Source of the DNA: Psococerastis gibbosa
Lineage: Eukaryota; Arthropoda; Insecta; Psocodea; Psocidae
Direction: 5' to 3'
DNA: 64,000 nt
NCBI GenBank assembly: GCA_963971405.1
Contig: OZ020490.1
Span: 32,575,464-32,639,463 of the forward strand
This document shows positions 9,240 to 20,599 of the stretch, piece after piece; position 1 is the stretch's first letter, and the number at the start of each line of letters is the position of its first letter. Made by a program: the position numbers and the translations under genes. Under the pieces are notes generated by a model. It saw only the letters and a list, made by a program, of their open reading frames with translations. It had not been told where the DNA came from and made no database searches.

Positions 9240-9865
9240 GCCGTGAAAACCTTTGTAATTATATTAATAGGGTATTATTAATTATTGGTTTTGTAGTTTT
9301 TTCATGGTATCTATATTTCATGAAATGTCAGCTCCAATCATTTAAGCTACGGTACGAAAATTACAAATACTCTATTATATGATGCATAAAGTAGTCTTCT
9401 ACAACTTAAATGAGCCCAATCATTAATATCTTGCTTTGTTGTTTCCAACACCTGCTTTCAGCATTTATGCTTTAAGCACCCCTGTCAGCCTGCCGGGGGG
9501 AGTGAGTCTGTTAACTTGAGGCACCCATCTCGGGGGAAGGGGAGTTGACTGACAGGGTGGACCTCCTGAATATAGTGGATTCCGAACTACTTGGGGAACA
9601 TGGTAAAGTCACACGATTAAATCAGAGGTGGCCAGGACGCACGTAGACTGACTGGTATAGTCTCAGCGCGTCATCATGTCCCCCTGCCAACGCTGTGCAC
9701 ACTACCAAGTTTGCCGCAGTTTGAAACATGCTCTCATAGATTCAACATGGTAAGGCTGTTAGCTATATCTTGCTTTGTTAATTAAATTAAAAAAATAAGC
9801 AGTCAGTAAAAACAACGTATTTTGAGGTACCATGCAATTTTCTACGGGACGTACACTCGTAGCTC
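9240..9865. mobile_element. MITE family F copy, split by a retroposon
   Basis: Parts at 9240-9440 and 9765-9865 carry the family marks 'tatatgatgcataaagtagtcttctacaacttaaatgag', 'cttgctttgttaattaaat' and the end 'caattttctacgggacgtac'. The inner stretch 9441-9764 is a later insertion. Better copies lie at 24432-25058, 47554-49770 and 51120-51515. Confidence 0.75.
9441..9764 (-). mobile_element. Retroposon J (SINE-like) with 15-bp target-site duplication
   Basis: 324 bp bounded by a perfect 15-bp direct repeat 'atatcttgctttgtt' (9426-9440 and 9765-9779). A long, variable-length duplication is the mark of LINE-driven retroposition. Other copies or pieces: 23600-23945, 25075-25165, 35785-36045 and 56480-56630. 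Marks: 'cggcaaacttggtagtgtgc', 'cacctcngatttaatcgtgtgac', 'aggctgacagg.ttgct'. No coding frame, no clear tRNA promoter. Confidence 0.8.
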
Positions 9866-10270
9866 TGGGTCATTAAACCGAGTACCTTAACCCCTACACG
9901 ATATCTAGCTTATTACAGTACGCATTTGTCAACATCCAATGGGTACCATTGATAAGAAACCTTGAGTGCCCTATAAGTAGGTTAGCCGTGTGTATCTGCG
10001 AATAGGGCGTAGGCCAAAGTGCAGTTACAGTGATTTTTTGCTATCGTCAGTGCGCCCAGTTTGGGCAGCAAAACCTTGAAATATACCCAGTGGGTACGGT
10101 CTGTACGGTTCTCGGAATGATGCAAGCACCTTGAAATATTCCTTCCGTACCTAGGCTATTTTATCGTAGGTCACGTATTCTTGCGGCAGACAGAAGTTAT
10201 CTTGTAGGTGCTATAATGAGCTATGCTGCCGTATACGTGGTAATGTAGGATTTATTGACTACTAACTAAA
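9866..10270. other. No recognised feature
   Basis: Non-coding, mixed base composition; no repeat or frame that I can name. Confidence 0.4.
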
Positions 10271-10274
10271 TTTG

Positions 10275-10495
10275 ACAAGGAGGATCTATGCCGGACCACA
10301 GACCCCCCAAAGGCCGTGTGGGAAGCAATCCCCCTCGGAAGAAGACCAAGAGGAAGACCTAGGCGAAGATGGGCGGACCAGTTCCAGGAGGACCTCCTTC
10401 GAGTTGACAGCGACTGCTGAGGATCGACAAAGATGGAGGGAAGTTATCACTTGTCAGAGCGGCCAAAAGTCCCCATGGGCTGATTGCGCCTAATT
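10275..10495 (+). pseudogene. LINE ORF2 extreme C-terminus remnant
   Basis: Split over frames: 'RGRPRRRWADQFQEDLL' then 'AEDRQRWREVI', the well-known LINE tail 'rGRPk.RW.d.v.eDl......A.DR..WR.lv'. Non-functional remnant; the neighbouring remnant is from a more upstream part of ORF2, so they are separate or rearranged pieces. Confidence 0.75.
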
Positions 10496-10499
10496 AAGT

Positions 10500-10715
10500 C
10501 AGGATCTATAAACCCCTATGCGAAGAGTGGCGTATACGAAACAACGCTGAAATAGACGCAATACTCAACGGAGAAGACGTAGTTATAAAAGGGCAAAGCA
10601 TAAGATAGATGGGAAACGTCGTAAGAATGTCAGACGACCACATGCCGAAAAAGTTGTACAAAGCAAGCACTCGCCGAACGTCCTCGAAAACACTGGAAGG
10701 ATGATTTGGAAACTG
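10500..10715 (+). pseudogene. LINE ORF2 C-terminal remnant
   Basis: Reads 'RIYKPLCEEWRIRNNAEID', an interrupted 'VVIKGQSIR' and 'MGNVVRMSDDHMPKKLYKAS'. This is the LINE tail 'r.iyGPvce.gvWRiR.N.El......vv..ik..RlrWlGHVvRM....pKkv'. A stop and substitutions show it is dead. A tandem repeat follows directly, where the 3' untranslated region of the LINE would lie. Confidence 0.8.
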
Positions 10716-10719
10716 ACCT

Positions 10720-11430
10720 TGACGGTGCTGTTACAGGAGTCGAATTTCCCGAAGAACCCTTAGAAAAGTGTATTCAGGAGCCAGATAACAAAAATTTTCT
10801 GGAAGTCAGCAGCTCAAATTGAAAACTGAATTTGAGCAGACTGAACACTGGAATAGCATTTTGGAATGTTCATTAATAAAATCGGTACTATTACAGAAGT
10901 TAAATTTCCCGAAAAACCCATTTAAAAGCCTAACTAGAAGCCAGATCCCTAAATTTTCTGAAAGTCAGCAGCTCAAATTGAAAACAGAATTAGAGGCCGA
11001 CTTAAAAATAACTTTTTGGTCCATTAATAAAATCGGTACTGTTACAGAAGTAAAATTTACCGAAGAACCTAAAGAACCTAAAAAGCCTATTCGGAAGCCA
11101 GATCCCTAAATTGTCTGGAAGTCAGCAGCTCAAATTGAAAACTGAATTCGTGGCCGACTTAAAACTGAAATAACTTTCTGGAATGTCCATTAATAAAATC
11201 GGTACTATTGCAGAAGTCACATTTCCCGAAGAACCCATTGACAAGCCTAATCAGAAGCCAGATCCCAAAATTTTCTGAAAGTCAGCAGCTCAAATTGAAA
11301 ATTGAATTCGTGGCCGACTTAAAACTGAAATAACATCTTGGAATGTCCATTAATAAAATCGGTACTATTACAGAAGTCGAATTACCCGAAGAACCCATTG
11401 ACGAGCCTATTCAGAAGCCAGATCCCTGGA
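10720..11430 (+). repeat. Tandem repeat of ~152-164-bp units behind a LINE tail
   Basis: Five units, marked by 'aaaatcggtactattacaga' at about 10720, 10880, 11032, 11196 and 11357. Each goes on with 'tttcccgaagaaccca', 'gaagccagatccc', 'gtcagcagctcaaattgaaa'. A 96-codon open frame (10819-11109) crosses two units but is not kept in the others, so I do not call a gene. Confidence 0.85.
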
Positions 11431-11431
11431 A

Positions 11432-12180
11432 GTGTATGCGGAACACGTACTCGGGATCACATTACGTCGCATGCTCCGCGGATCGAGACGTCCTCGGAGG
11501 ACAAAAGAAGTAAAGGAGCCGCCAGAGGGACGGCACGGGCCTCAAAGAAGAGACCGGCCTAATCACCTGTTTACAATAACAAAACCCGAGCTCAAAAACT
11601 ACGGTAGTCATGGTAATAGACATGAGTTGGATTTATGAAGGAACTGCCTGGTTTGGCCACTGACATTTTTTTATATTCCTTTATGAATTTTTTGAAGTTA
11701 TTGTTTCTAAATTCGCGATGATGCTGTGTTTTGATGTGTTTTTTTTTTAAAATTCACATTATATCGTAGTCGTTATTATTTTGATGACAAACCCACATGG
11801 TTGATTTTTAATAGTTAGGTTTTAGGGCTAAAAATGGATTAAAACAGTTTTTTTTTGTGGGGGGGGGGGGGTTATATTCTAATGTACTTACAAACTTCTT
11901 CTAGCGGACCCTTCCAATATATGTGAATGGGTGGTGTGTATGACCCTTTCTTCCATGATAAAATCTGGGGGGGGGGGGGGTGTTTGAAAATGCAACTTAA
12001 CATCCTCTTCTACCGGGCTCAACAATTGATTGGTGTGGTCACCATCTTTTATTACATTTAGATCCAGGGTAGACAGTTGTGAAGAATTGAAAAAAATAAA
12101 AAATAAAAATAAAAAAAAAAAATAAGTATCAGTGGGAACTGAGAGTAAGTTGATGCGACTTGCCACGCTTTCAGATCAAC
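11432..12180. other. No recognised gene; homopolymer tracts
   Basis: A G+C-richer patch (11430-11560), then A+T-rich sequence with G-runs at 11860 and 11967 and an A-run near 12100. Nothing nameable. Confidence 0.4.
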
Positions 12181-13555
12181 CACGGCTCTTCAGCCCTAAT
12201 TCAATACAATATCACCAGCAGCAATATTAGTAATTAGCGAACTTCCAAACGTTTCATCAACATCTACGGCCATCTCCAGTGGCACTATGCAGGCATCGAA
12301 GATGGAATCTGGCAAGTGACAGGCTCAGTTTACTAAGCGTTCACATCGACCACGGCCCATCAGCTCATATTGAATACTGCAATATTATATAACAATACAA
12401 TATTAGTCTTCCAAAAGTTTCGTCAACATCTGCGGCCGTCATCTCCAGAGGCACTACGAAGGCACTGAATATTTTATCTGGCAAGTGACAGGCTCAATTT
12501 ACTAAGTATTCACATCGACCACGGCCCATCAGCCCGGATTTTACTCTATCATCAATGACAATGATAGTAATTAGCGAACTTTCACATGTTTCGTCAACTT
12601 CTGCGGACGTCATCTCCAGTGGCACTATCGAAGACTGTATCTGGCAAGTGACAGGCTCAGTTTACTAAGCTTTCACATCGACCACGACCCATCAGCCCGG
12701 ATTCTACTCTATCATCAATGACAATGATAGTAATTAGCGAACTTCCACATGTTTCGTCAACTTCTGCGGACGTCATCTCCAGTGGCACTATCGAAGACTG
12801 TATCTGGCAAGTGACAGGCTCAGTTTACTAAGCTTTCACATCGACCACGGCCCATCAGCCCGGATTCAACTCTATCATCAATGGCAATGATAGTAATTAG
12901 CGAACTTCCACATGTTTCGTCAACTTCTGCGGACGTCATCTCCAGTGGCACTATCGAAGACTGTATCTGGCAAGTGACAGGCTCAGTTTACTAAGCTTTC
13001 ACATCGACCACGACCCATCAGCCCGGATTCTACTCTGTCATCAATGACAATGACAGTAATTAGCGAACTTCCACATGTTTCGTCAACTTCTGCGGACGTC
13101 ATCTCCAGTGGCACTATCGAAGACTGTATCTGGCAAGTGACAGGCTCAGTTTACTAAGCTTTCACATCGACCACGACCCATCAGCCCGGATTCAACTCTA
13201 TCATCAATGGCAATGATAGTAATTAGCGAACTTCCACATGTTTCGTCAACTTCTGCGGACGTCATCTCCAGTGGCACTATCGAAGACTGTATCTGGCAAG
13301 TGACAGGCTCAGTTTACTAAGCTTTCACATCGACCACGACCCATCAGCCCGGATTTTACTCTATCATCAATGACAATGATAGTAATTAGCGAACTTCCAC
13401 ATGTTTCGTCAACTTCTGCGGACGTCATCTCCAGTGGCACTATCGAAGACTGTATCTGGCAAGTGACAGGCTCAGTTTACTAAGCTTTCACATCGACCAC
13501 GACCCATCAGCCCGGATTCTACTCTATCATCAATGACAATGATAGTAATTAGCGT
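12181..13555. repeat. 163-bp satellite array
   Basis: Monomer landmarks 'gcgaacttccacatgtttcg' fall at 12574, 12737, 12899, 13062, 13225 and 13388 and the array stops at 13551: a strict 163-bp period. Two more diverged units precede it (12237 and about 12410). Units contain 'cgtcaacttctgcggacgtc', 'ctccagtggcact', 'gtgacaggctcagtttacta' and 'acccatcagcccggattcta'. Inner units are nearly identical, so the array has recently been homogenised. The single fold-back copy at 9067-9227 looks like its progenitor. Confidence 0.95.
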
Positions 13556-13644
13556 TGGCCAGTAGCATGTGAGGAATGCCCGGCGGTTGCCCTTGGGCAA
13601 ATCGTGGTATGAGAGCGACTCCCGGCAAAACAAATTACCAATTC

Positions 13645-13918
13645 CCTCCCTATGCTATGCGGCCCAGATTGTCCAGCCAGACACTGCCCGCCCCAGCTCT
13701 GATTCGCCTGGACAAAGAACCGCGAAAACAGGCTTACATATATACCTTGCTTCTCCCGAAATGGCTTCTATTCCAATTTCCATACCATTTACCATTAGCC
13801 TCCCTATATGTTATGCGGCCCAAACTGTCCCTGCCCGCCCCTACTCTGATTGGTCTGGACGAAGAACCGCGGAAACATGCTTACATATACCTTGCTTCTC
13901 CCGAAATGGCTTCTATCA
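13645..13918 (+). repeat. Tandem duplication (~154-bp period)
   Basis: 13645-13772 and 13799-13917 both read from 'cctccctat' and 'atgcggcccaga/aact' through 'aagaaccgcg' to 'ccttgcttctcccgaaatgg'. Both strands are open in places but no product is recognised. 13919-14036 is unremarkable. Confidence 0.8.
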
Positions 13919-15828
13919 GAGGCGTTAAGTTTTTGAATGATGGCGGGGGCAAAACTAAGTAGACCTTACGACGTCATCAGGCAGGATAAGGAAAAATTGA
14001 AAATATAAGTGCATAATAGTAGGGTTTTACGCATTGTAATGAGGTTCTGTAGGGACAGTTTTGGTCACTAGGTTCGCAGACGACAAACCGATATCCATAC
14101 TATTCAAAATGGCCGCCGTTTGCATGTGAAACTAAGCTCTTAGCATCTAATTAATTCTTTTAATATTTTTTATAATATTTTTACTATGCCTGGACCTTAT
14201 TTCGATGCATATAATTTAATAAATATATTCTCCATGATAAATAGAAAAATATCACTTTAAAATAATACGTAATTAAAAATCATTTTAAAATAGTATTGAG
14301 GCTTATGGAAAAATCAACGCTTTGATATCATAGCAACTGGTGCTGCAATCTACAAAATGACGTCACAAATGAACCTCATAGTAGCAAAATATAGCTGTAG
14401 ATATTACAAAGCTTACAAAGGAATGCTTACATTCATATTGCTGCAAAGGGGCCCGGAGGTCTCCATGAGGGGGCACTTCTTTTGCTTCACAAATTTAAAA
14501 ATAATTGAGAAATATACGAATTATAATAAAAAAGAACCGGTCCGAGTTCACTCGAACATGCTTTCCAATTTATCAAAATTATTAGATAGAGAAAATTAGT
14601 AATTTTATGGCAAATATTTTTCCTATGGTTAAATTTCCGATATTTCGGGGGGGGGGGGGGGGGGGTTGTCCACCTGACGTCACTGGAAGTGAGGTAAATT
14701 CTCGATAGGTCAAACAAACACATTAATTACCACACAGCAATAATGGCAGGGCATGCAATGCATTTGAGCGCGAATTTTCTATCATTTTTTTCAAAAAATA
14801 ATTTTTTGGGCAAAACCAAATATTTTTTTGGGAAAGCAACCTATCCGGTTTCGTTACTCAATTTAACACCTAAAACATGCTTGAAGGTAGAAATCATCGA
14901 TAGAAAGGTTTCGAATTTTTTAGTCATTTTTTCATTAAAATTTAGTTATTTTTATTTTTTTACCCCCAGAAGCAAACTATCAAGGGGCAAGCGACCCCCC
15001 GCATTTTGTCAACATTAATAACGACTACAATCTACGAGAATTTAAAAGAAATCGTTGGAGCCGTTTTTGAGAAATAATTTTTTTAGACGTTTTTTTGGAG
15101 TTTTTTGAAAATAAAACCCCCCCAAATTGAGTTAGCCCAAAAAAAAAAAATGGTCCCGAGGTATGATTTTTGTGAACCTACATGCCAAATTTCACTCAAA
15201 TCCACTGAGTAGTTTGCCCGGAAATCGACGAACAGACAGACCGACAGACCGACCGACAGACAGACATTTTGTAAAAACCACTTTTTTGGGTTCCTGGGAC
15301 CTCAAAACGTGTAAATCCGTTGAAATCTCGGAATCGAAAATTTCGACCATCACAAAGCTTTCCTTATACTACGTATAAATTGGAAAGCAATAATTAATAT
15401 ATATGTACTCACACACCTGTGGACTGTGGTAAAATGGAAATCAAAAATAAATAAACATAAATGGAATAAGTAAGTAAATAATATAATAATAAAAAATCAA
15501 GCAGTTTACGTCTCGCCCAGCACTAAGTACTCTAAGAGACTTGTGTCACTGGGGAATTTCGATATAATAGTATAGTAAGATAGTCAATTTTAACAGTTAC
15601 TCGTACTTACAGTGAGTTTAAATATTTAGAACATTAGTTTTAAAATACAATATATACATATTTAATATCATAATAAGTAACGGTATGCAAAATGCTAAGT
15701 TGAGCAAATTTAATGAATGGAATAGTAAAATAAATGAAATGAAATTAATTCAAAAAATATGGGCTCTACATCTCTAATTTAGTAATTTAGTTTTGTCGAG
15801 TTAAAAAAGTGTCAACACCCCTACAAGG

Positions 15829-16010
15829 ACGGATCCAGCCCATTTGAAATATTTTTAATATTTTAAATGTTGTTGTTGTTTGAATTAATAATAAATTTTG
15901 ATTTGATTTTGGTTTGGGGGGGAGGGGGGTAGTTTTTGGTCAAAAAAACAAATATGTAGTATCGATTAAATTGGAGCGTAATAACGTAACTTAAGCTGAT
16001 TTACTAAATT
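15829..16010 (+). repeat. G-tract repeat, copy 2 of 3
   Basis: 'gacggatccagcccatttg' ... 'gggggggaggggggtagttt' ... 'aatatgtagtatcgattaaa' ... 'ggagcgtaata'. Matches 6405-6570 and 22336-22490. A TTG run at 15868 and extra AT-rich sequence sit inside this copy. Confidence 0.65.
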
Positions 16011-17477
16011 CGTATCCGTCCAACCACCCCTAATATATTCTTCGAAGATTCTTAAGCATAAATACCTCTCCGCCTTGTATGGACGAAGAGAACTATCTTA
16101 TCAGTATAGTTCTTAATACAAGTACCTCGTTACTGTGCCATGCGAACCGCGAACCGTAGATATTATAAAACGCCACTTTGTCCGAACCTGTCTATAGAAA
16201 CTAATTACTTCGGATGTAATTAAATACCTATAACAGGTTATGGGGCCATTTCTCATTGTCATCTCCCAGCTCAATATATATACCTTCAATTTTTTGCATT
16301 CTTTTAGGAGTGTCTACCGGTCACTATAGCTACACTTCATTGCAGCACGACGTCTTCGAAGAATCGAAGAAATTAAATATAGAAGTATAAAACCGCAAAA
16401 GTCCGCTAAAAGCAGGATCTTTTTCAGTTTTAACATTTTTCCAAACAATAGCTTTAATTGAACAAAAATTAGTTAAAAAAGGTTTGCAACAACCCCTATT
16501 GCATAATTAAAGCAACTATCCCATCAAATTACACCATTTATTGCTTTCCAATTTATACGTAGAATAAGGAAAGCTTTGCGATGGTCGAAATTTTCGATTC
16601 CGAGATTTCAACGGATTTACACGTTTTGGGGTCCCAGGAACCCAAAAAAGTGTTTTTTACGAAATGTCTGTCTGTCGGTTCATCGATTTCCGGGCAAACT
16701 ACTCGGTGGATTTGAGTGAAATTTGGCATGTAGGTTCACAAAAATAATACCTCGGAACCGTTTTTTTTATTTTGGGCTAACTCAATTTGGGGGGGTTTTA
16801 TTCTCAAAAAACTCCAAAAAAACGTCTAAAAAAATTATTTCTCAAAAACGGCTCCAACGATTTCTTTTAAATTCACATATATTCTAGCCGTTCTTAATGT
16901 TGATAAAATGCGGGGGTCGCTTACCCCTTCATAGTTCACTTCTGGGGGTAAAAAAATAAAAATAACTTAATTTTAATGAAAAATGACTAAAAAATAATTT
17001 TTCTGCGTCACCTTTCTATCGATGATTTCTACGTTCAGGCATGTTTTAGGTGTTAAATTGAGTAACGAAACCGGACAGTTTGCTTTCCCAAAAAACTATT
17101 TGGTTTTGTGCAAAAAAATTTTTTTTTGAAAAAATGAAAGCAAATTCACGCTGAAATGCACTGCGTGCCCTGCCATTATTGCTGTGTGGTAATGTGTTGG
17201 TCTGTCCTATCTAGAATTTACGTCACCTCCAGTGACGTCAGGTGAACGACCCCCCCCCCTCCCCCCGCCCGAGATATCCGAAATTTAACCATAGGAAAAT
17301 TATTTACCATGAAATTATTCATTTTCTCTCCCTACTAATTGATAAATTGGAAAGCATGTTCGAGTAAACTCGGACCGGTTCTTTTGAATTGAGAGAGTCC
17401 TTTAAACACAAAATCAATTTTTTCTCCCAAAATATTTTCAAAAATTAATCAGAGACACCAAAAGGGACCATGCCTTA

Positions 17478-17655
17478 GATTATCCATTATCGCTTGTAGC
17501 CGGTGTAGGTTGACATCGAGAACTTATACCAGTTTGCCAACGGCCAAAAGTGCAGACGGAAACAATACAGATAATGTCCGAAATCCATGGGGTCGTTGGC
17601 ATTGGACAAGGCTTTGGCCCATAAAAAGTCCTTTAAAAAATTTACATTATCCATT
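17478..17655 (+). repeat. Dispersed repeat B, copy 2
   Basis: Same body and orientation as 8390-8575, here inside the right arm of the giant fold-back element. Confidence 0.75.
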
Positions 17656-17673
17656 ACCCAAAAGTACCTAGGC

Positions 17674-18049
17674 CAGGGGTTCTCAAAGTGTGGGTCGCGA
17701 AAAATTTCCAAGTGGGTCGCGGCGTGGTCTCCTCGGCCACTTATACACTACGATAGATAGAATTGAATTGATTGACAGGTTTTTTTTCAATTTAAGTGAT
17801 ATATTTTTTAAAAATTGGCGGGAACAGCATTGGCGGCCAAAACCGATTAAAAAAACGCGGAAACCCACCATTTTCTGCTCTCAATTTCAAAAAATGGCCT
17901 CTGGGGAGACACCCGGGCGTCCTTTTTAGAGTTAGAGCTATTTTTTAGGAAGGAAATCGAAGTAAAAACTTCAATGTAGAATTTAGTGGGTCGCGATGCA
18001 ATTTTATATCATTTACGGGTCCTCGACGAAAAAAGTTTGAGAACCTCTG
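17674..18049. mobile_element. hAT-like MITE (TIR caggggttctcaaa)
   Basis: 376 bp with inverted ends 'caggggttctcaaagt' and 'agtttgagaacctctg'. Flanks 'acctaggc' and 'atctagac' match at 6 of 8 positions, an aged 8-bp duplication typical of hAT. Inner ends 'gggtcgcg' repeated. No transposase. Confidence 0.85.
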
Positions 18050-18899
18050 ATCTAGACAATAATTATGTAACAAAACAATTAAAATCTATCCCCCTGACTG
18101 GAAAATTACAAATTATTAAAAAAATTGCATAAGCAAAAGATTCAAATCAGGATGCAGTAATAGTCAAAAGCGGAACAAATTGCGAAATAATTAATTAAAA
18201 TTAACTTTTCCGGCGCCATTAAAGTACAAAAATAGGGCGGTCTCCGTCCAACCACACTACACTCACTACTATGGGAATACATACGACCTAAATATTCCCA
18301 CCATACATGAAACATATTCATATGTGCTCGGTAATCTGTACTATTTTATTATAGTTAACTATCCAGCATAGTAAAGGAGTATGGCGACTAATGACCAAGT
18401 CTCGTGTATACAGACTATTATTAAAATTTTATACAAAATTACTGCTATATTTCTCATGATGCGAGACTTGTGAGTGCATTGTGCACCGATACCTATAGCA
18501 TTTTTTTTTTTTTTTGGACAAAGAATTGCATTTTCGCATTACATACAGCATGTACAAATGATTTAAATGTATAGGGTGGAGCTGCAGGCTAATAGGAGGG
18601 GGGGGGGGGTTGCAGGTGGCGGATAGCGAAAAGGCCACTAGATAATAATCTTCTTTCTTTCTTTCTATCTATTCCTGGACAAGGCATATATATTTACAAA
18701 AATATACAATACATGGCAATACCATCCAGCATCCCCAAGCTAATGATGATATTTTTTTTCCCCTAACTGATTACTCCACCAGCTAGGGGATTATATTAAT
18801 GCCAAAGTAAATACATGCTAATTACAAATCACGACCATGATAGACATGGTGGCTAGCTGTGAATCTAACGAATAAGTAGTCCCCGACCAAGCAGCGGCA
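18050..18899. other. No recognised gene
   Basis: A+T-rich, with a T-run at 18501, a G-run at 18597 and a CTTT microsatellite at 18650. Part of the interrupted right side of the giant fold-back element. Confidence 0.4.
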
Positions 18900-19254
18900 T
18901 AATGGGGTTAATTTGTGACGTCATTTTGTAGATGGCAGCACCAGTTGCAATGATATCAAAGCGTTGATTTTTCCATAAGCCTCAATACTATTTTAAAATG
19001 ATTTTTAATTACGCATTATTTTAAAGATATATTGTTCTATAAATCATGGAGAATATATATATTAAATTATATGCAGCGAAATAAGGTCCAGGCATAGTAA
19101 AAATATTATAAAAAATATTAAAAGAATTAATTAGATGCTAAGAGCTTAGTTTTCGCATGCAAACGGCGGCCATTTTGAATAATATGGATATCGGTTTGTC
19201 GTCAGCGAACCTAGTGACCAAAACTGTCCCTACAGAACCTCATTGGAGGGTGTG

Positions 19255-19480
19255 GTGGCAAGTCTGGTGGTGCAGGCTTGTCTTGAAAAAGCCACAGTAG
19301 CCCGAGGATGGCTATGTGACGGGGCGAATAGTTGCCGCCACTAAATAAGCAACCCCTACAAGAGGACACTCTTTTGTCCCGGCGCTTGGGTCCCGAAGAC
19401 GGAGGAACTCAATGAAGAGTCAACGGCATAAGGATGCAGAAGGCAACAGCAACTATACATACTTGACTTCCTTTCAGGGA
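19255..19480 (+). repeat. Dispersed retro-repeat K
   Basis: 'gaggacactcttttgtcccg', 'cccgaagacggaggaactca', 'gaagagtcaacggcataagg'. The same phrases occur, inverted to each other, in both arms of the palindrome at 54916-55950, and in part at 43965. Probably part of a non-LTR element; no frame recognised. Confidence 0.55.
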
Positions 19481-19961
19481 GTCCGAAGTACGGTATCTAC
19501 GCGTCTACGATCATCTCTCTATAAGATAATTATGGGGATGCACCGCGCCAATCACAGCGAGGCCTACCGCGATGGAATGTCCAATAGGAAAGTTCTCCAC
19601 TGTTCATTGCTTAACCCTAACGTTGCACATCAGTCACCAGAATAATTTTTAATTATAATACGATGACAGGAAATCACTTGTGCCCTTTTTCCCATTCCGG
19701 GGTGGACTATCCACGCATGGTCAATCAACCGTATTCTTGCATTGATTGTCAAGTTAAAAAGGCCATAACCGAACGAACCTGGTCGTTATGAAGTACGTCG
19801 CACGTGCGCCTTGAGATTTTTTTTAACACAGAATGGATGTACTGAAGCGTGGCGCTGCGTTATGTCTGTGGTTTTTTGATAGATTTCAGTCTGTGCTCGT
19901 TCGCTGGAACGAGTATATACGTATGGCATTGCATGGCTCACGACCGCCAGGGCCGTGATAA

Positions 19962-20577
19962 GGCGAAAAAAAACCGAGTGTGTGCTTAAGACCGCACGGC
20001 AGAAGTGAAAACGTCATTGGCAATCCCAATTAATTTATATGTATATATTAGGGATCGTGTTCGCAGATTGAATGAGAAACAAGTCAGAAATTAAAGTTAA
20101 TATTTATTAAATTCTATATAAATCAAATTATTTTTTACAATGTTTTTTTAAGCATGCATTATCAGCTAATTTTCTCTTTCGTTTTAATTCGTCATCAAGT
20201 TTGTTGTTTTGATCGTCGATTTTCCAATCTAAAAAGACAGTAGACAGTAGTCCTCCATATCTCATATTATTATAACTATATATGAAAATACAAATAATTG
20301 TTAAAATAATTATCATTACGTATCAATTATAACTACAGGTTTTAATTTAATAAAGACAATCAAGACGTAACAATTGAATATACTAAAAAATAATTTGATT
20401 TATATAGAATTTAATAAATATTAACTTTAATTTCTGACTTATTTCTCGTTCAATCTACAATCCCTAATAATACTGCATATTACATAATATTATTTACTAT
20501 AAGCATATAAATTGATTGGGATTGCCAATGAAGTTTTCACTTCTGCCGTGCGGTCTTAACCACACACTCGGTTTTTT
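19962..20577. mobile_element. TIR element (~615 bp, ~170-bp inverted ends)
   Basis: Left arm from 'gaaaaaaaaccgagtgtgtg' through 'gcacggcagaagtgaaaacg' and 'attgaatgagaaacaagtca' to about 20132; right arm is its complement from about 20388 to 'cacactcggtttttttc'. The centre has a 62-codon minus-strand frame (20128-20316, MRYGGLLSTVF...) that I do not recognise. Probably a MITE or a deleted DNA transposon. Confidence 0.85.
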
Positions 20578-20599
20578 TCAATATATATTATTTTTTGAA

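Larger units (their letters stand above)
14037..19244. mobile_element. Giant fold-back element (~5.2 kb)
   Basis: Two nested sets of inverted arms. Outer: 14037-14350 against 18900-19244 ('gaggttctgtagggacagtt' at the tips). Inner: 14532-15392 against 16538-17392, running from 'agaaccggtccgagtt' through 'ggcagggcatgcaatgca' and 'gccgtttttgagaaataa' to 'actacgtataaattggaaag'. The centre 15393-16537 is unique, holds a G-tract repeat copy, and shows no transposase. The right arm is lengthened by later insertions (17478-18049). A separate inner-arm copy lies at 33465-34167 and a tail at 28723-28960, so the arms belong to a repeated family. No transposase seen; superfamily unknown. Confidence 0.85.

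Noticed and set aside
10819-11109. 96-codon frame in the tandem repeat as a repeat protein gene
   Set aside because: The frame is not kept in the neighbouring units, so it is a by-product of the repeat.
12890-13200. CUGAUGG...GAAAGC on the minus strand of the satellite as a hammerhead core
   Set aside because: The bases after GAAA form a good hairpin (GCUUAG-UAAA-CUGAGC), but A9 is changed, the required U-H after stem III is absent, and stem I does not pair.
13569-13962. Two overlapping ~120-codon frames as genes
   Set aside because: They cover a tandem duplication and differ in frame between the copies; no known domain.
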